NCBI GenBank assembly: GCA_913060675.1
Contig: CAJXUS010000028.1
Location: 1 to 53,816 of the forward strand
Direction: 5' to 3'
Length of the DNA: 53,816 nt
Source: an uncultured Rhodospirillales bacterium
Lineage (GTDB): Bacteria > Pseudomonadota > Alphaproteobacteria > Kiloniellales > Kiloniellaceae
Part shown: positions 43,747 through 52,710 of the stretch, one piece after another
How positions within the stretch are numbered: the stretch's first letter is position 1
Layout: each line of letters starts with the position of its first letter
Program-made: the position numbers and the translations under genes
The notes under the pieces: model-generated
The model's database searches: none
What the model was told of the DNA's origin: nothing
The model's input: the letters and a program-made list of their open reading frames with translations, nothing else

Positions 43747-44915
43747 GTGTTGATGTTTTTGTTTATGTTCAACACCTACTGGGGATCGGTCACCTTACAA
43801 GAGCTTCATTACTTGCCAAGGCTATGGATAAAAAAGGCCTGAAGGTCATTTTTGTTACGGGTGGACGCCCTATTCCCAATATGAATATGGGAAAAATTGA
43901 GGTGCTTCAGCTTCCACCCCTTCATGCAGCTGATGACAGCTTTAAGATCTTGATGGATGTTAATGGTCAAATTGTCGATGATGCGTGGAAAGATAAACGA
44001 AAAGAGACTTTGCTACAGGCTTTTAAGACAACAAATCCTAAAGTTCTTCTTCTCGAGATGTTTCCTTTTGGAAGGCGCCAAATGCGGTTTGAACTCGACC
44101 CTCTTGTAAATCTCGCCAAGGAAAAAGGGGTCCCTATAGTCACATCCGTAAGAGATATTCTGACAACACATAAAACACCCGGTAAGGGGGAGTGGATCGT
44201 AGATCGTGTCCTCGAGGATATCGATCAGGTTTTAGTCCACGGCGATTCATCCTTTATCCCCCTCGAGGATAGCTTTCCGTTGGCGAAAAAAATCGCTCAT
44301 AAAATTACCTATACCGGATACGTTGTCGAAACACCTCCTCCACACACCCTGGACACGACCTCAGACGAACTGACAAATAATCCACGCCATGGTGTTCTCG
44401 TTTCAGCAGGCGGGGGAGCCGTGGCCAGACCACTTGCAGAAGCTGTGCTTAAGGCCAAAGAAATCAGTAAACTGAAGGATGTTCCCTGGCGATTATTACT
44501 TGGCAATAATCTGCCGGACCATGATTTTAACGAGATTGCAAATAGAGCACCTCAGGGTCTCATCGTTGAACGCAACAGACCCGATTTTCAAAAGCTGCTC
44601 AAAAAGTCGCAACTTTCAATCAGTCAGGCAGGGTATAACACCATACTCGAGATATTAACCACTTCGACCCCAGCGATTGTCGTTCCTTTTTCAGCAGACA
44701 CTCAAAGCGAGCAAACGACCCGAGCTGAAAAACTGGAAAGCTATGGGGCTCTTAGAGTTATATCGGAAAAGGACCTATCCCCTGTTAGTCTCGCGCAATC
44801 GATTGATGCTTCACTAGACCGCCCTTTTAACAAAATTAACCTTGAATTGAACGGTGCTGAGAATGCTGCCGCAATTATACAAAGAATAACCCAGAAGAAT
44901 AAAACTCATGAATAA
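43743..44915 (+). CDS. MurG-like predicted glycosyltransferase (COG4671 type), copy C
   Basis: 390 residues, closely paralogous to copy B. It carries YVQHLLGIGHLTRASLLAKAM, MFPFGRRQMRFELDPLV, GVLVSAGGGAVARPLAEAVL and ISQAGYNTILEILTTSTPAI. The overlap with the phosphatase gene is four bases (ATGA) and with the next gene eight, so the three are translationally coupled. Copies B and C probably arose by duplication and may add similar sugars in sequence, or may form a complex. Confidence 0.86.
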   Translation: MSVDVFVYVQHLLGIGHLTRASLLAKAMDKKGLKVIFVTGGRPIPNMNMGKIEVLQLPPLHAADDSFKILMDVNGQIVDDAWKDKRKETLLQAFKTTNPKVLLLEMFPFGRRQMRFELDPLVNLAKEKGVPIVTSVRDILTTHKTPGKGEWIVDRVLEDIDQVLVHGDSSFIPLEDSFPLAKKIAHKITYTGYVVETPPPHTLDTTSDELTNNPRHGVLVSAGGGAVARPLAEAVLKAKEISKLKDVPWRLLLGNNLPDHDFNEIANRAPQGLIVERNRPDFQKLLKKSQLSISQAGYNTILEILTTSTPAIVVPFSADTQSEQTTRAEKLESYGALRVISEKDLSPVSLAQSIDASLDRPFNKINLELNGAENAAAIIQRITQKNKTHE

Positions 44916-45459
44916 TATTACACCCCATACACTCCGATATCCTCTGTTTGATATCTACTGGGATTACGCCAAGACGGCCTTTGGTTTGTTGATTGGAACT
45001 GGGGGACTAATTTATGGCGGAAGTAACTTAATTTCCTTGCTCTTTTTTGGCGCCATACTGGTGATCTTTTGTTTCTTTGGCTTCCAAAGCTATCAACGCC
45101 ATAAGTCTTCGGTCGTCGTTGATACTGACGGCCTGGCATTTACAGCTTGGACACAAAAATCTATCCCTTGGAAGTCAATTAAAAACATAGAGTTACGATA
45201 TTTTGGACGCCCTATAAAAGACAGACGGAGCGACCAAAAGCCAAAAGGTGTTTTGCACTTAACTCTTAAAAACGACGATGAAAAAATTACCATTGATTCA
45301 AGCTTATACGGATTTCGTTATCTCGTGTGGTGTGCAACCAAAGCTGCGAAAGAATACAAAGCCCCGCTTGACCCAGGCACCGTAGGGAATATGCTAGATA
45401 TTGGGCTGGATCCAGATGGTGACAGTGAAATGCCTGACCCACACACAGCGGGACTATAA
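44908..45459 (+). CDS. Small membrane protein with PH-like C-terminal domain
   Basis: 183 residues. Two transmembrane segments (about 20-40 and 44-62) are followed by a soluble part with repeated beta strands (SSVVVDTDGLAFTAWTQKSIPWKSIKNIEL, LHLTLKNDDEKITID) resembling the bacterial PH/YcxB-like fold, which is typical of small membrane-associated modulators. No family is firmly recognised. It overlaps copy C by eight bases and ends 62 bases before the ABC importer genes. It may tether or organise the glycosyltransferases at the membrane. Confidence 0.7.
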   Translation: MNNITPHTLRYPLFDIYWDYAKTAFGLLIGTGGLIYGGSNLISLLFFGAILVIFCFFGFQSYQRHKSSVVVDTDGLAFTAWTQKSIPWKSIKNIELRYFGRPIKDRRSDQKPKGVLHLTLKNDDEKITIDSSLYGFRYLVWCATKAAKEYKAPLDPGTVGNMLDIGLDPDGDSEMPDPHTAGL

Positions 45460-45521
45460 CCCGTGAAAGATAAAAAGAGGTCAGGTCAACAGGGTTTAAA
45501 CAGTGGGGCTAGGGTTAATTC

Positions 45522-47438
45522 GTGAACGATCTACTTCAGGTCAATGACTTACGTGTGGCCTTCAGACTCCCTGAGGGGGAATTGAATGCCGTAAAGGGCG
45601 TTACATTTCGCATCCCAAAGGGGAAAACTGTCTCTCTTGTTGGAGAGTCAGGATCAGGGAAGTCCGTCGTTAGCCAGGCAATAATGGGAATTCTCCCCAA
45701 AGTTGCCCGAATAGCTGGCGGGAAAATACTCTTTGCCGACCCCAAAACTCCTGATCAAATCGTCGACATCGCACAAATTCACCCTGACAGCAGGCAAATG
45801 CGCAATATTCGCGGCGGACGCATTTCCATGGTCTTTCAGGAACCAATGACGTCGCTTTCTCCGGTTCATACCATCGGTAACCAAATTTGTGAGGCACTTG
45901 AACTCCACCGTTCCATGAGTTCATCGCAATCCCTTGAGATGACAACTGATATGTTGCGCATGGTTGGATTTCCTGATCCCGTCAGGGCCATGCAGACCTA
46001 TCCCTTTGAACTATCAGGTGGTTTGAGACAACGCGCTGTCATCGCCATGGCCCTCGTCTGTCACCCCGCCCTTCTTGTTGCTGATGAGCCCACCACTGCT
46101 TTGGATGTCACGATCCAAGCGCAAATTCTCAAACTCATAAAAGATTTGCAAATCGAGCTGGACATGTCAGTCCTCATGATCACGCACGATTTGGGTGTTG
46201 TGACCAATATGGCAGATGAAGTGGTTGTCATGTACCACGGGGAGATTATGGAAAGTGGCACCGTTGAAGATATTTTCCGACATGCCAGCCACCCTTATCT
46301 CAAAGCACTGTTAAATGCGGTCCCGCGGTTTGATATGAAGCCGGGCGAACGCTTAAAGCCGATCAGAGAAATCAAACAAGACGAAAACAACCCGATATTA
46401 AAGGCGAAACGTCAACGTCGAGCTATCACCGACGAAGATCCTCCTCTCTTGGAAGTTAAAAATATCAACAAATCCTTTTCCATAAGAAAAGGAGGCCTAT
46501 TTTCAAAGAACACCGAAGAAAAGGTCATCGCTGTTGATGACATCAGCTTCTACGTCAAACGCGGTGAGTGTCTTGGTCTTGTAGGTGAGAGTGGCTGCGG
46601 AAAAACCACCCTTTCCAAAATCATAATGCGGGCCCTTTCCCCTGATAGTGGCTCCATAATTTTCCGAGATCAGGAAAATAACCCAATTGATGTTCTCGGC
46701 CTTGAAAAATCAGAGCTTTTTGATTTTCGCGAACGGGTTCAATTTATGTTTCAAGACCCCTATAGCTCCCTTAATCCTCGCATGACAGTCCAGGAACTCA
46801 TCGGAGAACCCCTCCTCATACACGGTATGAAGAACGCGATTGAAAGACGGAAAATGGTTGAACGTCTGATGGATGTTGTGGGCCTTGCGCCCATGCACAT
46901 CAACCGCTATCCGCACTCATTCTCTGGTGGCCAGCGTCAGCGGATAGGTATAGCGCGCGCATTGGCCCTTCAGCCCGATCTCCTGATTTGTGATGAACCT
47001 GTTTCTGCTCTGGATGTTTCTATTCAGGCTCAAGTTCTCAACCTTCTAAAAGACTTAAAAGAAGCTTTAGGCCTGACCTATATCTTTATCAGCCATAACC
47101 TAGCTGTGATCGATTATGTCGCAGATCGTATCATGGTCATGTGTCGTGGCCGTCTGGTTGAAACCGCCCCCAAAGAACTTTTGTTCAAGAACCCCGTACA
47201 TCCCTATACTCAGGCGTTGGTTTCTGCCGTCCCGGACCCAGATATAGACCGACCTTTGGATCTACATCACCTAATATCCAGCAAGGCGTCGGATCCTGCG
47301 CTATGGCCCACGCCCTATACAGTTAACGAAGCAACTGAAATGCAAATGTTTAATCTTGGTGGCGGTCACTTTGTCAGGGCTGGCAAGGGATCAGATGCCT
47401 TACTCATGTCTCATCTCGAAACAGAGGGGGCGTCATAA
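45522..47438 (+). CDS. Peptide ABC importer, fused dual ATPase (DppD-DppF / YejF type)
   Basis: 638 residues with two complete ABC domains. Domain 1 has Walker A GESGSGKSV, signature LSGGLRQR and Walker B LLVADEPTTALD. Domain 2 has Walker A GESGCGKTTLSK, signature FSGGQRQRIGIARAL and Walker B LLICDEPVSALD. Each is followed by the oligopeptide-transporter C-terminal segment (HPYLKALLNAVP and HPYTQALVSAVP). The fused form resembles YejF. The start is GTG at 45522 after a TAGGGTTAATT element. TAA overlaps the ATG of the permease gene by one base. Confidence 0.94.
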   Translation: MNDLLQVNDLRVAFRLPEGELNAVKGVTFRIPKGKTVSLVGESGSGKSVVSQAIMGILPKVARIAGGKILFADPKTPDQIVDIAQIHPDSRQMRNIRGGRISMVFQEPMTSLSPVHTIGNQICEALELHRSMSSSQSLEMTTDMLRMVGFPDPVRAMQTYPFELSGGLRQRAVIAMALVCHPALLVADEPTTALDVTIQAQILKLIKDLQIELDMSVLMITHDLGVVTNMADEVVVMYHGEIMESGTVEDIFRHASHPYLKALLNAVPRFDMKPGERLKPIREIKQDENNPILKAKRQRRAITDEDPPLLEVKNINKSFSIRKGGLFSKNTEEKVIAVDDISFYVKRGECLGLVGESGCGKTTLSKIIMRALSPDSGSIIFRDQENNPIDVLGLEKSELFDFRERVQFMFQDPYSSLNPRMTVQELIGEPLLIHGMKNAIERRKMVERLMDVVGLAPMHINRYPHSFSGGQRQRIGIARALALQPDLLICDEPVSALDVSIQAQVLNLLKDLKEALGLTYIFISHNLAVIDYVADRIMVMCRGRLVETAPKELLFKNPVHPYTQALVSAVPDPDIDRPLDLHHLISSKASDPALWPTPYTVNEATEMQMFNLGGGHFVRAGKGSDALLMSHLETEGAS

Positions 47439-48436
47439 TGCTTGGCTATATCGTCAACCGTATTCTCGCAATGATACCGACGCTTTTGATCATTTCAGCG
47501 ATCATCTTTACCCTTATTCAGTTGCCACCGGGCGATTTTCTCGAAACCCAGATCGCAGAGATGCAATCCCAAGGCGAGAACGTTGATCAGGAAAAAATTG
47601 ATTATCTCCGATCAGAATACGGGCTCGATAAGCCCATGTATGTTCAATATTTCACTTGGATATTTGGGCTTGTGCAAGGAGATTTAGGGTATTCATTTGA
47701 ACATGAATTACCGGTAAACGAAGTAATTGGCGATAGAATAACTCTTACAATCATACTGGCTCTGGCGGCAACTATATTTACCTACGTCGTATCTTTCCCT
47801 ATCGGAATTTATACCGCGATAAATCAATACTCTATAGGTGATTATGTCTTTAGTTTTGTTGGCTTTATTGGACTAGCAACCCCAAATTTTCTACTAGCAC
47901 TCATCTTACTGTATTTTGTTAACCTATGGTTTGGCACTTCAATTGGCGGCCTCATGGACGAACAGTTTATCGGCCAACCCTGGAGTTACGAAAAAGCCCT
48001 TTCGGTCCTTGAACATCTCTGGGTACCTGTCGTTGTCATTGGAACATCTGGTACTGCTGGTATGATACGTCGATTGAGAGCCAATTTGCTTGACGAACTA
48101 TCAAAACAATACGTCATTACCGCCAAAGCCAAAGGGCAGTCTCCGCTTAAGATCCTTATAAAGTACCCTTTACGCATGGCGATTAATCCCTTTATTGCTG
48201 ACATTGGGTCAATCCTACCTGATCTCCTATCAGGAGCAGTCCTAGTCGCTGTCGTGATGGGCTTGGAAACTACGGGGCCAATGTTAGTAGAATCTCTCTT
48301 AAGCCAAGACATGTATCTTGCGGGTTCATTTCTTATTATTGAGGCTTCTCTCGTTGTTATTGGCGTTTTTGTATCGGATCTCATTTTAGCAGCTGTAGAT
48401 CCTAGAATTCGTTTGGGCGGGGGGGCTGTAAAATGA
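47438..48436 (+). CDS. Peptide ABC importer permease (DppB/YejB type)
   Basis: 332 residues with about six transmembrane helices and the binding-protein-dependent transport motif near EAA-type SGTAGMIRRLRANLLDELSKQYVITAKAKG, which docks on the ATPase. The N-terminus MLGYIVNRILAMIPTLLIIS is typical of DppB-like subunits. It overlaps the preceding and following genes by one and four bases, so expression is tightly coupled. No periplasmic binding protein is encoded in the cluster. Confidence 0.94.
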   Translation: MLGYIVNRILAMIPTLLIISAIIFTLIQLPPGDFLETQIAEMQSQGENVDQEKIDYLRSEYGLDKPMYVQYFTWIFGLVQGDLGYSFEHELPVNEVIGDRITLTIILALAATIFTYVVSFPIGIYTAINQYSIGDYVFSFVGFIGLATPNFLLALILLYFVNLWFGTSIGGLMDEQFIGQPWSYEKALSVLEHLWVPVVVIGTSGTAGMIRRLRANLLDELSKQYVITAKAKGQSPLKILIKYPLRMAINPFIADIGSILPDLLSGAVLVAVVMGLETTGPMLVESLLSQDMYLAGSFLIIEASLVVIGVFVSDLILAAVDPRIRLGGGAVK

Positions 48437-49593
48437 GTAAGCTACCTTTGGAGCACTACGTCAATCCAGCACCGTTTGATCCCCAATCAGTAACCAAATT
48501 GACACCACAGCAGGAACGTTATTACACCGCTTCACAATGGCAGATAATGTGGTGGAAATTCAAAAAACACAAACTAGCGGTTTATTCAGGTATTATTCTT
48601 CTCTGTATGTATACCGTGGCATTACTTGCTGAAATGGTAGCACCCTATAGCCTGCACAACCGAGAAACTGACTTTATTTACGCCCCCCCACAGGTCGTTC
48701 ATATATTTCATGAAGACAAACTAGTTGGCCCCTTTGTTTACGGGTTTGACTATAATCTCAACATGGAAAATCTTAACCGGGAGTACACTCCCAATCCAAC
48801 TCAAATTGAGAAGCTCAGATTTTTCTGCCAAAGCGATCAAAGTTACGATTTTTGGGGTCTCGTCAGTGGAAACTTTCACTTTGTATGCCCATCAGATAAC
48901 GGTACTTTTTTTGTATGGGGAACAGATCGATTAGGTAGAGACGTGTTCAGCCGGATCATCTACGGTTCTAGAATATCACTTACGATTGGGTTGTTGGGTG
49001 TAGCCATCAGCTTTGTTTTAGGCACATTACTCGGTGGTATGGCGGGATATTTCGGAGGATTAGTTGATAGCTTTGTACTCAGAGCAATAGAGATCCTGAA
49101 GTCTTTTCCAAATATACCGCTTTTTATGACTCTCTCAGCCCTTTTACCCGTCACTTGGAGTCCACTAGGGGTTTTCTTTGGTATATCCATTATTCTCGGG
49201 CTTCTCGATTGGCCCGGACTGGCCAGAGCTGTCAGATCCAAGTTACTCAGTCTCCGTGAAGAGGATTTTACTACTGCCGCTCAATTGATGGGAGCTTCCC
49301 ATGCCCGTGTCATAGGTAAGCACCTTTTACCTTCCTTTAGCAGCCATCTTATTGCTTCTGCCACACTCGCCATCCCAATGATGATCCTGGGCGAGACCAG
49401 TTTATCATTTCTAGGTCTTGGTCTACGGGCACCAATAACGTCGTGGGGTGTTTTACTTAATGAGGCCACTAATATCAGTGCTATTGTTATCTATCCTTGG
49501 CTTCTACTACCAGTGCAGCCAGTGATATTGGTCGTGCTTTGCTATAATTTCCTTGGTGATGGTCTTCGTGACGCCGCTGACCCCTATAAATAA
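48433..49593 (+). CDS. Peptide ABC importer permease (DppC/YejE type)
   Basis: 386 residues, longer than classical DppC (about 300) because of an N-terminal extension and a loop of about 100 residues between helix 1 and the core (residues about 75-170, including HIFHEDKLVGPFVYGFDYNL), a feature also seen in YejE-type subunits. The EAA loop is RAVRSKLLSLREEDFTTAAQLMGAS. It is the last gene of the operon, ending at a strong terminator 7-40 bases downstream. Substrate unknown; by analogy, oligopeptides or peptide-like compounds. Confidence 0.92.
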   Translation: MSKLPLEHYVNPAPFDPQSVTKLTPQQERYYTASQWQIMWWKFKKHKLAVYSGIILLCMYTVALLAEMVAPYSLHNRETDFIYAPPQVVHIFHEDKLVGPFVYGFDYNLNMENLNREYTPNPTQIEKLRFFCQSDQSYDFWGLVSGNFHFVCPSDNGTFFVWGTDRLGRDVFSRIIYGSRISLTIGLLGVAISFVLGTLLGGMAGYFGGLVDSFVLRAIEILKSFPNIPLFMTLSALLPVTWSPLGVFFGISIILGLLDWPGLARAVRSKLLSLREEDFTTAAQLMGASHARVIGKHLLPSFSSHLIASATLAIPMMILGETSLSFLGLGLRAPITSWGVLLNEATNISAIVIYPWLLLPVQPVILVVLCYNFLGDGLRDAADPYK

Positions 49594-49599
49594 GCTCAC

Positions 49600-49630
49600 A
49601 AAGCGGGATGGGTTAATCTGATCCCGCTTT
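49600..49630. terminator. Bidirectional terminator
   Basis: AAAGCGGGAT (49600-49609) is perfectly complementary to ATCCCGCTTT (49621-49630) around an 11-nt loop, followed by ATTTATT. It can serve the ABC importer operon and the convergent cyclase gene. Confidence 0.85.
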
Positions 49631-49632
49631 AT

Positions 49633-50955
49633 TTATTCTGCAACAACCACTAGGTCGATGGGTTTGGAAATTCCCAGTATTTGACTGTTTTCAAGTAGTT
49701 TTTTCTGACCTTGTGGCTCATATCCCTGCTCAAGTGCTCGTTTATAAGCAGTGTCATCAGCAATGGCACGTGCGCCGACATCCTTGTTGTGCTTTTCAAG
49801 CTTAGCTGAAAGGTTAACCGCATCTCCAATAACAGTATATTCTAATCTGGTGTCATCTCCAACGGCTCCAAAAAGCACAGACCCCACAGCAATAGACCCG
49901 TTTACCAGCGGAACTTCCTGTCCTTCTTTACGGTGCCAATTTTTGGTCGCATCCATAAGTTCATCCATAGCTCTCAAGGCATCAGCCGCATAGGTTTGTG
50001 AGGGTACAGAAGCGCCGAAAGTTGCCATGATGCCATCGCCCATAAATTTGTCGATAGATCCGCCATGCTTTTGAATTATGGGAACACAGAGCTGTTGGTA
50101 TTCAGCCAGCGTTCCCATAACCACTTCAGCAGTCTCCCGGGACGCCATTTTGGTAAAACCACGCATATCCAAATTCATAATAGCAGCTTCACGACGCTCG
50201 GCTATTCCCGCCATAATTTTATCTTCTGAATGTGCTATTCTTGCTGCTACTTCTGGTGAGAAGAAGCGAGAAAGTTCTTCTGCAGCCTGCCGTTCAGAGA
50301 CGGAGTGTATTAACAGTCTTCGCGCTCGTATGAGAGCAACAGCTAAAATAAGTGTTACGATTAATATTGAAATTATCTTATCGAACTCTGCCCCTAATAG
50401 AATAGAATTAGAGGTCATGTATTGCACGTAGTTACGGGTAATCATGCTGTCCATGGAATCAATTTTGACCACATACAATATCATGAGGCCCCAACCAATT
50501 GCTGCGAACAATCCCGCGATAATTACGAACTTGGCCTCAAACCTTAATGCACGAATAGCAATAAAAATAAAGACATAGAGTAACGTCGGCACCTTCAAAT
50601 AAAAACTCGGTGGTTGGTTATACTGGATATGAAAGCTCCAGATCAAAACCATCAACAATGTCATATCAAAAAGGGCTGATAAGGCCAGCGACCAATCTGG
50701 CATCCGAAATTTATACGACCAAAAGAGTCGAATAACTGTTAACGCCAGATATATGGCAAGAGCCCAGGGAACCGGAGCAAATGTCACATCTTCATTAAAA
50801 GTTTTCGGAGATATTAAATAGAGGCTGCCAAAAATAGTTACGACTGCGAGCTGAATCCAGCCAATTAGCTGTTCAGTCTGGTCCTCTTGTTCATGGATTG
50901 CATCGAGAACACGCTCTGGCAAAGCGGTTTCATTGACCGAGCTAAACCACTTCAT
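49633..50955 (-). CDS. Membrane-bound class III nucleotide cyclase
   Basis: 440 residues. Six transmembrane helices (about 32-210) precede a class III cyclase domain (about 235-430). Metal ligands are Asp263 (MNLDMRGFT) and Asp307 (FMGDGIM), the base-contacting Lys303 is in DKFMGDG, and Thr374 sits where class IIIa enzymes carry Asp, the class IIIb pattern. The transition-state Asn381 is kept (VNLSAKLE), but the usual Arg four residues on is Lys385, which may lower activity. Adenylate cyclase is the likelier product than guanylate. The gene is convergent with the ABC operon; the cNMP-binding protein at 34456 is the nearest possible receptor. Confidence 0.9.
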   Translation of the reverse strand: MKWFSSVNETALPERVLDAIHEQEDQTEQLIGWIQLAVVTIFGSLYLISPKTFNEDVTFAPVPWALAIYLALTVIRLFWSYKFRMPDWSLALSALFDMTLLMVLIWSFHIQYNQPPSFYLKVPTLLYVFIFIAIRALRFEAKFVIIAGLFAAIGWGLMILYVVKIDSMDSMITRNYVQYMTSNSILLGAEFDKIISILIVTLILAVALIRARRLLIHSVSERQAAEELSRFFSPEVAARIAHSEDKIMAGIAERREAAIMNLDMRGFTKMASRETAEVVMGTLAEYQQLCVPIIQKHGGSIDKFMGDGIMATFGASVPSQTYAADALRAMDELMDATKNWHRKEGQEVPLVNGSIAVGSVLFGAVGDDTRLEYTVIGDAVNLSAKLEKHNKDVGARAIADDTAYKRALEQGYEPQGQKKLLENSQILGISKPIDLVVVAE

Positions 50956-51113
50956 CTTTTATAAACCTCTGGCGAAAGTAGAATAATCTCATAGATAAGG
51001 TCATCTTATCCATATTCTATACCCCAAAAGATCAAAGAGTTGTCAGTTTTCCGTGATCAGGTATGGAAATAGTACTCGCCATAATAAAGTGTGAGCAGAT
51101 AATCCCTCTCGCT

Positions 51114-51953
51114 TCAGAGCGAAATAACCATACCCTCTTTGGCAAAAAGCGTTCCTGGACGTTCTTTTTCGGCATCCAGAGCCTGTTTGTTCAAAAATGC
51201 GTCATCGTGGCAAGGGTCATGGTGGAAGGCTACCAGTTGCTTCACATTCGCCTTATCACACAAACGAACACCTTCCTGCCAGGTCGAATGCCCCCAATCG
51301 ACAAAATTAGGAAACTCTTCATCCGTATAACTGCTGTCATAAACCATGCAGTCAGCCCCTTCGACCAGTTCAAGAATCTGTCGATCAGGTACGCCGGGCA
51401 CATGCTCGGTATCGGTTACATAACAGAAAGAACGGCCATTATACTCAAGCCGATAGCCAGTGGCCCCATTGGGGTGGTTAAGCGGCGTCGTTCGTATCTT
51501 AAGACCAGGATAAGGCTCTAGTGTTTCTCCGGCATTAAAATCGTGAAAGGTCACATTCGCAGAAAACACCTTGGGAGGTACCGGAAAAAGAGGCTCAGCC
51601 ATGTAGCGACAGAGGATTTCATGTAGATTGCTGTTTTGTTCCAACAAATGTCCAGCCCAAAGCCTGACTTTGTTTTTTGGATAGAAGTTCGGACCAAAAA
51701 AAGGCATACCCATGATATGATCATGGTGTGTATGGGAGAAAAAGATATCTATCTGTTTCTCATCACCGCCACAGCATATATCTCTGCCAAGAGAACGGAT
51801 ACCGGTTCCGGCATCAAATATAAAGTGATGTTCACCACACTTCACCTCCACGCAGGAAGTATTACCGCCATACTGTCTATGGCTATCTTCTGGGCAAGGA
51901 ATCGATCCCCTACACCCCCAGAACTTAACCGTAAAATCGCTCTCATTGGACAC
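51114..51953 (-). CDS. Metallo-beta-lactamase-fold hydrolase, possible phosphodiesterase
   Basis: 279 residues of the MBL superfamily with the metal motif HTHHDH (His74-His79), the upstream Gly-Cys-Arg-Gly-Ser start (WGCRGSIPCP) of the PhnP/RNase Z-like COG1235 group, FDAGTGIRSLG, and later His residues in LNHPNGATGYRLE and the DTEHVPG / AFHHDP region. Members include nucleases and cyclic nucleotide phosphodiesterases. Proximity to the cyclase gene (158 bases) makes a cyclic-nucleotide role conceivable but not shown. Cytoplasmic. Confidence 0.85.
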   Translation of the reverse strand: MSNESDFTVKFWGCRGSIPCPEDSHRQYGGNTSCVEVKCGEHHFIFDAGTGIRSLGRDICCGGDEKQIDIFFSHTHHDHIMGMPFFGPNFYPKNKVRLWAGHLLEQNSNLHEILCRYMAEPLFPVPPKVFSANVTFHDFNAGETLEPYPGLKIRTTPLNHPNGATGYRLEYNGRSFCYVTDTEHVPGVPDRQILELVEGADCMVYDSSYTDEEFPNFVDWGHSTWQEGVRLCDKANVKQLVAFHHDPCHDDAFLNKQALDAEKERPGTLFAKEGMVISL

Positions 51954-52014
51954 GTCTTAATCTCCCGGCTTCATTACAAGCCAAATACAAAGGACTACTT
52001 ACATGCCTACTTAC

Positions 52015-52710
52015 TTAAGGCACCAGACGGTAGCCACCTGTCTCTGTTACTAATAACTTTGCATTCGAAGGGTCGATTTCAATCTTTTGTCTCAATCTAT
52101 AGACATGAGTTTCAAGAGTATGTGTCGTTACGCCTGCGTTATAACCCCAAACTTCGTTCAAAAGAGTGTCTCGACCAACAACCTGAGATCCCTTTCTATA
52201 CAAATACTTAAGGATAGACGTTTCCTTTTCGGTCAGGCGAATTTTCTTCTGGGTTTCGCCTTCGATAAGAATTTTACCGCTCGGCTGAAAAGTATAGGGC
52301 CCGATGGTGAAAACAGCGTCTTCACTCTGTTCATGCTGACGAAGCTGTGCTCTCAAACGTGCGAGAAGCACTCCAAGACGAAACGGTTTGGTGATGTAAT
52401 CATTAGCGCCAGCATCAAGGCCTAAGATCGTATCGGCATCAGATTCAGCAGCTGTTAACATAATGATTGGGCTTTTAACACCTGCGCGACGCATAAGACG
52501 GCAGACTTCGCGACCATCTACGTCTGGCAACCCAACATCCAGTAAGATTGCATCGTAATAGTCTCCTTTAGCCTTCTCCAGCCCCTCCATACCATTGATA
52601 GCTTCTGTCGTTTCAAATTCTTCATGTAAACGCAATTGTTCACTCAATGAAGAACGAAGAGCGTCATCATCATCAACAAGTAGAATTTTACGCCCGCTCG
52701 AAGTCGTCAT
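52015..52710 (-). CDS. OmpR-family response regulator
   Basis: 231 residues. The receiver domain (about 8-122) has the acidic pocket DDDD at 13-16, phosphoacceptor Asp58 (LLDVGLPD), Thr86 and Lys108 (ITKPF). A winged-helix DNA-binding domain follows (about 135-230; LTEKETSILKYLYRKGSQVVGRDTLLNEVWG, THTLETHVYRLRQKIE). No histidine kinase is encoded nearby, so its partner must be elsewhere. Its position beside the MBL hydrolase may only be neighbourly. Three small palindromes lie upstream (52745-52858). Confidence 0.93.
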   Translation of the reverse strand: MTTSSGRKILLVDDDDALRSSLSEQLRLHEEFETTEAINGMEGLEKAKGDYYDAILLDVGLPDVDGREVCRLMRRAGVKSPIIMLTAAESDADTILGLDAGANDYITKPFRLGVLLARLRAQLRQHEQSEDAVFTIGPYTFQPSGKILIEGETQKKIRLTEKETSILKYLYRKGSQVVGRDTLLNEVWGYNAGVTTHTLETHVYRLRQKIEIDPSNAKLLVTETGGYRLVP

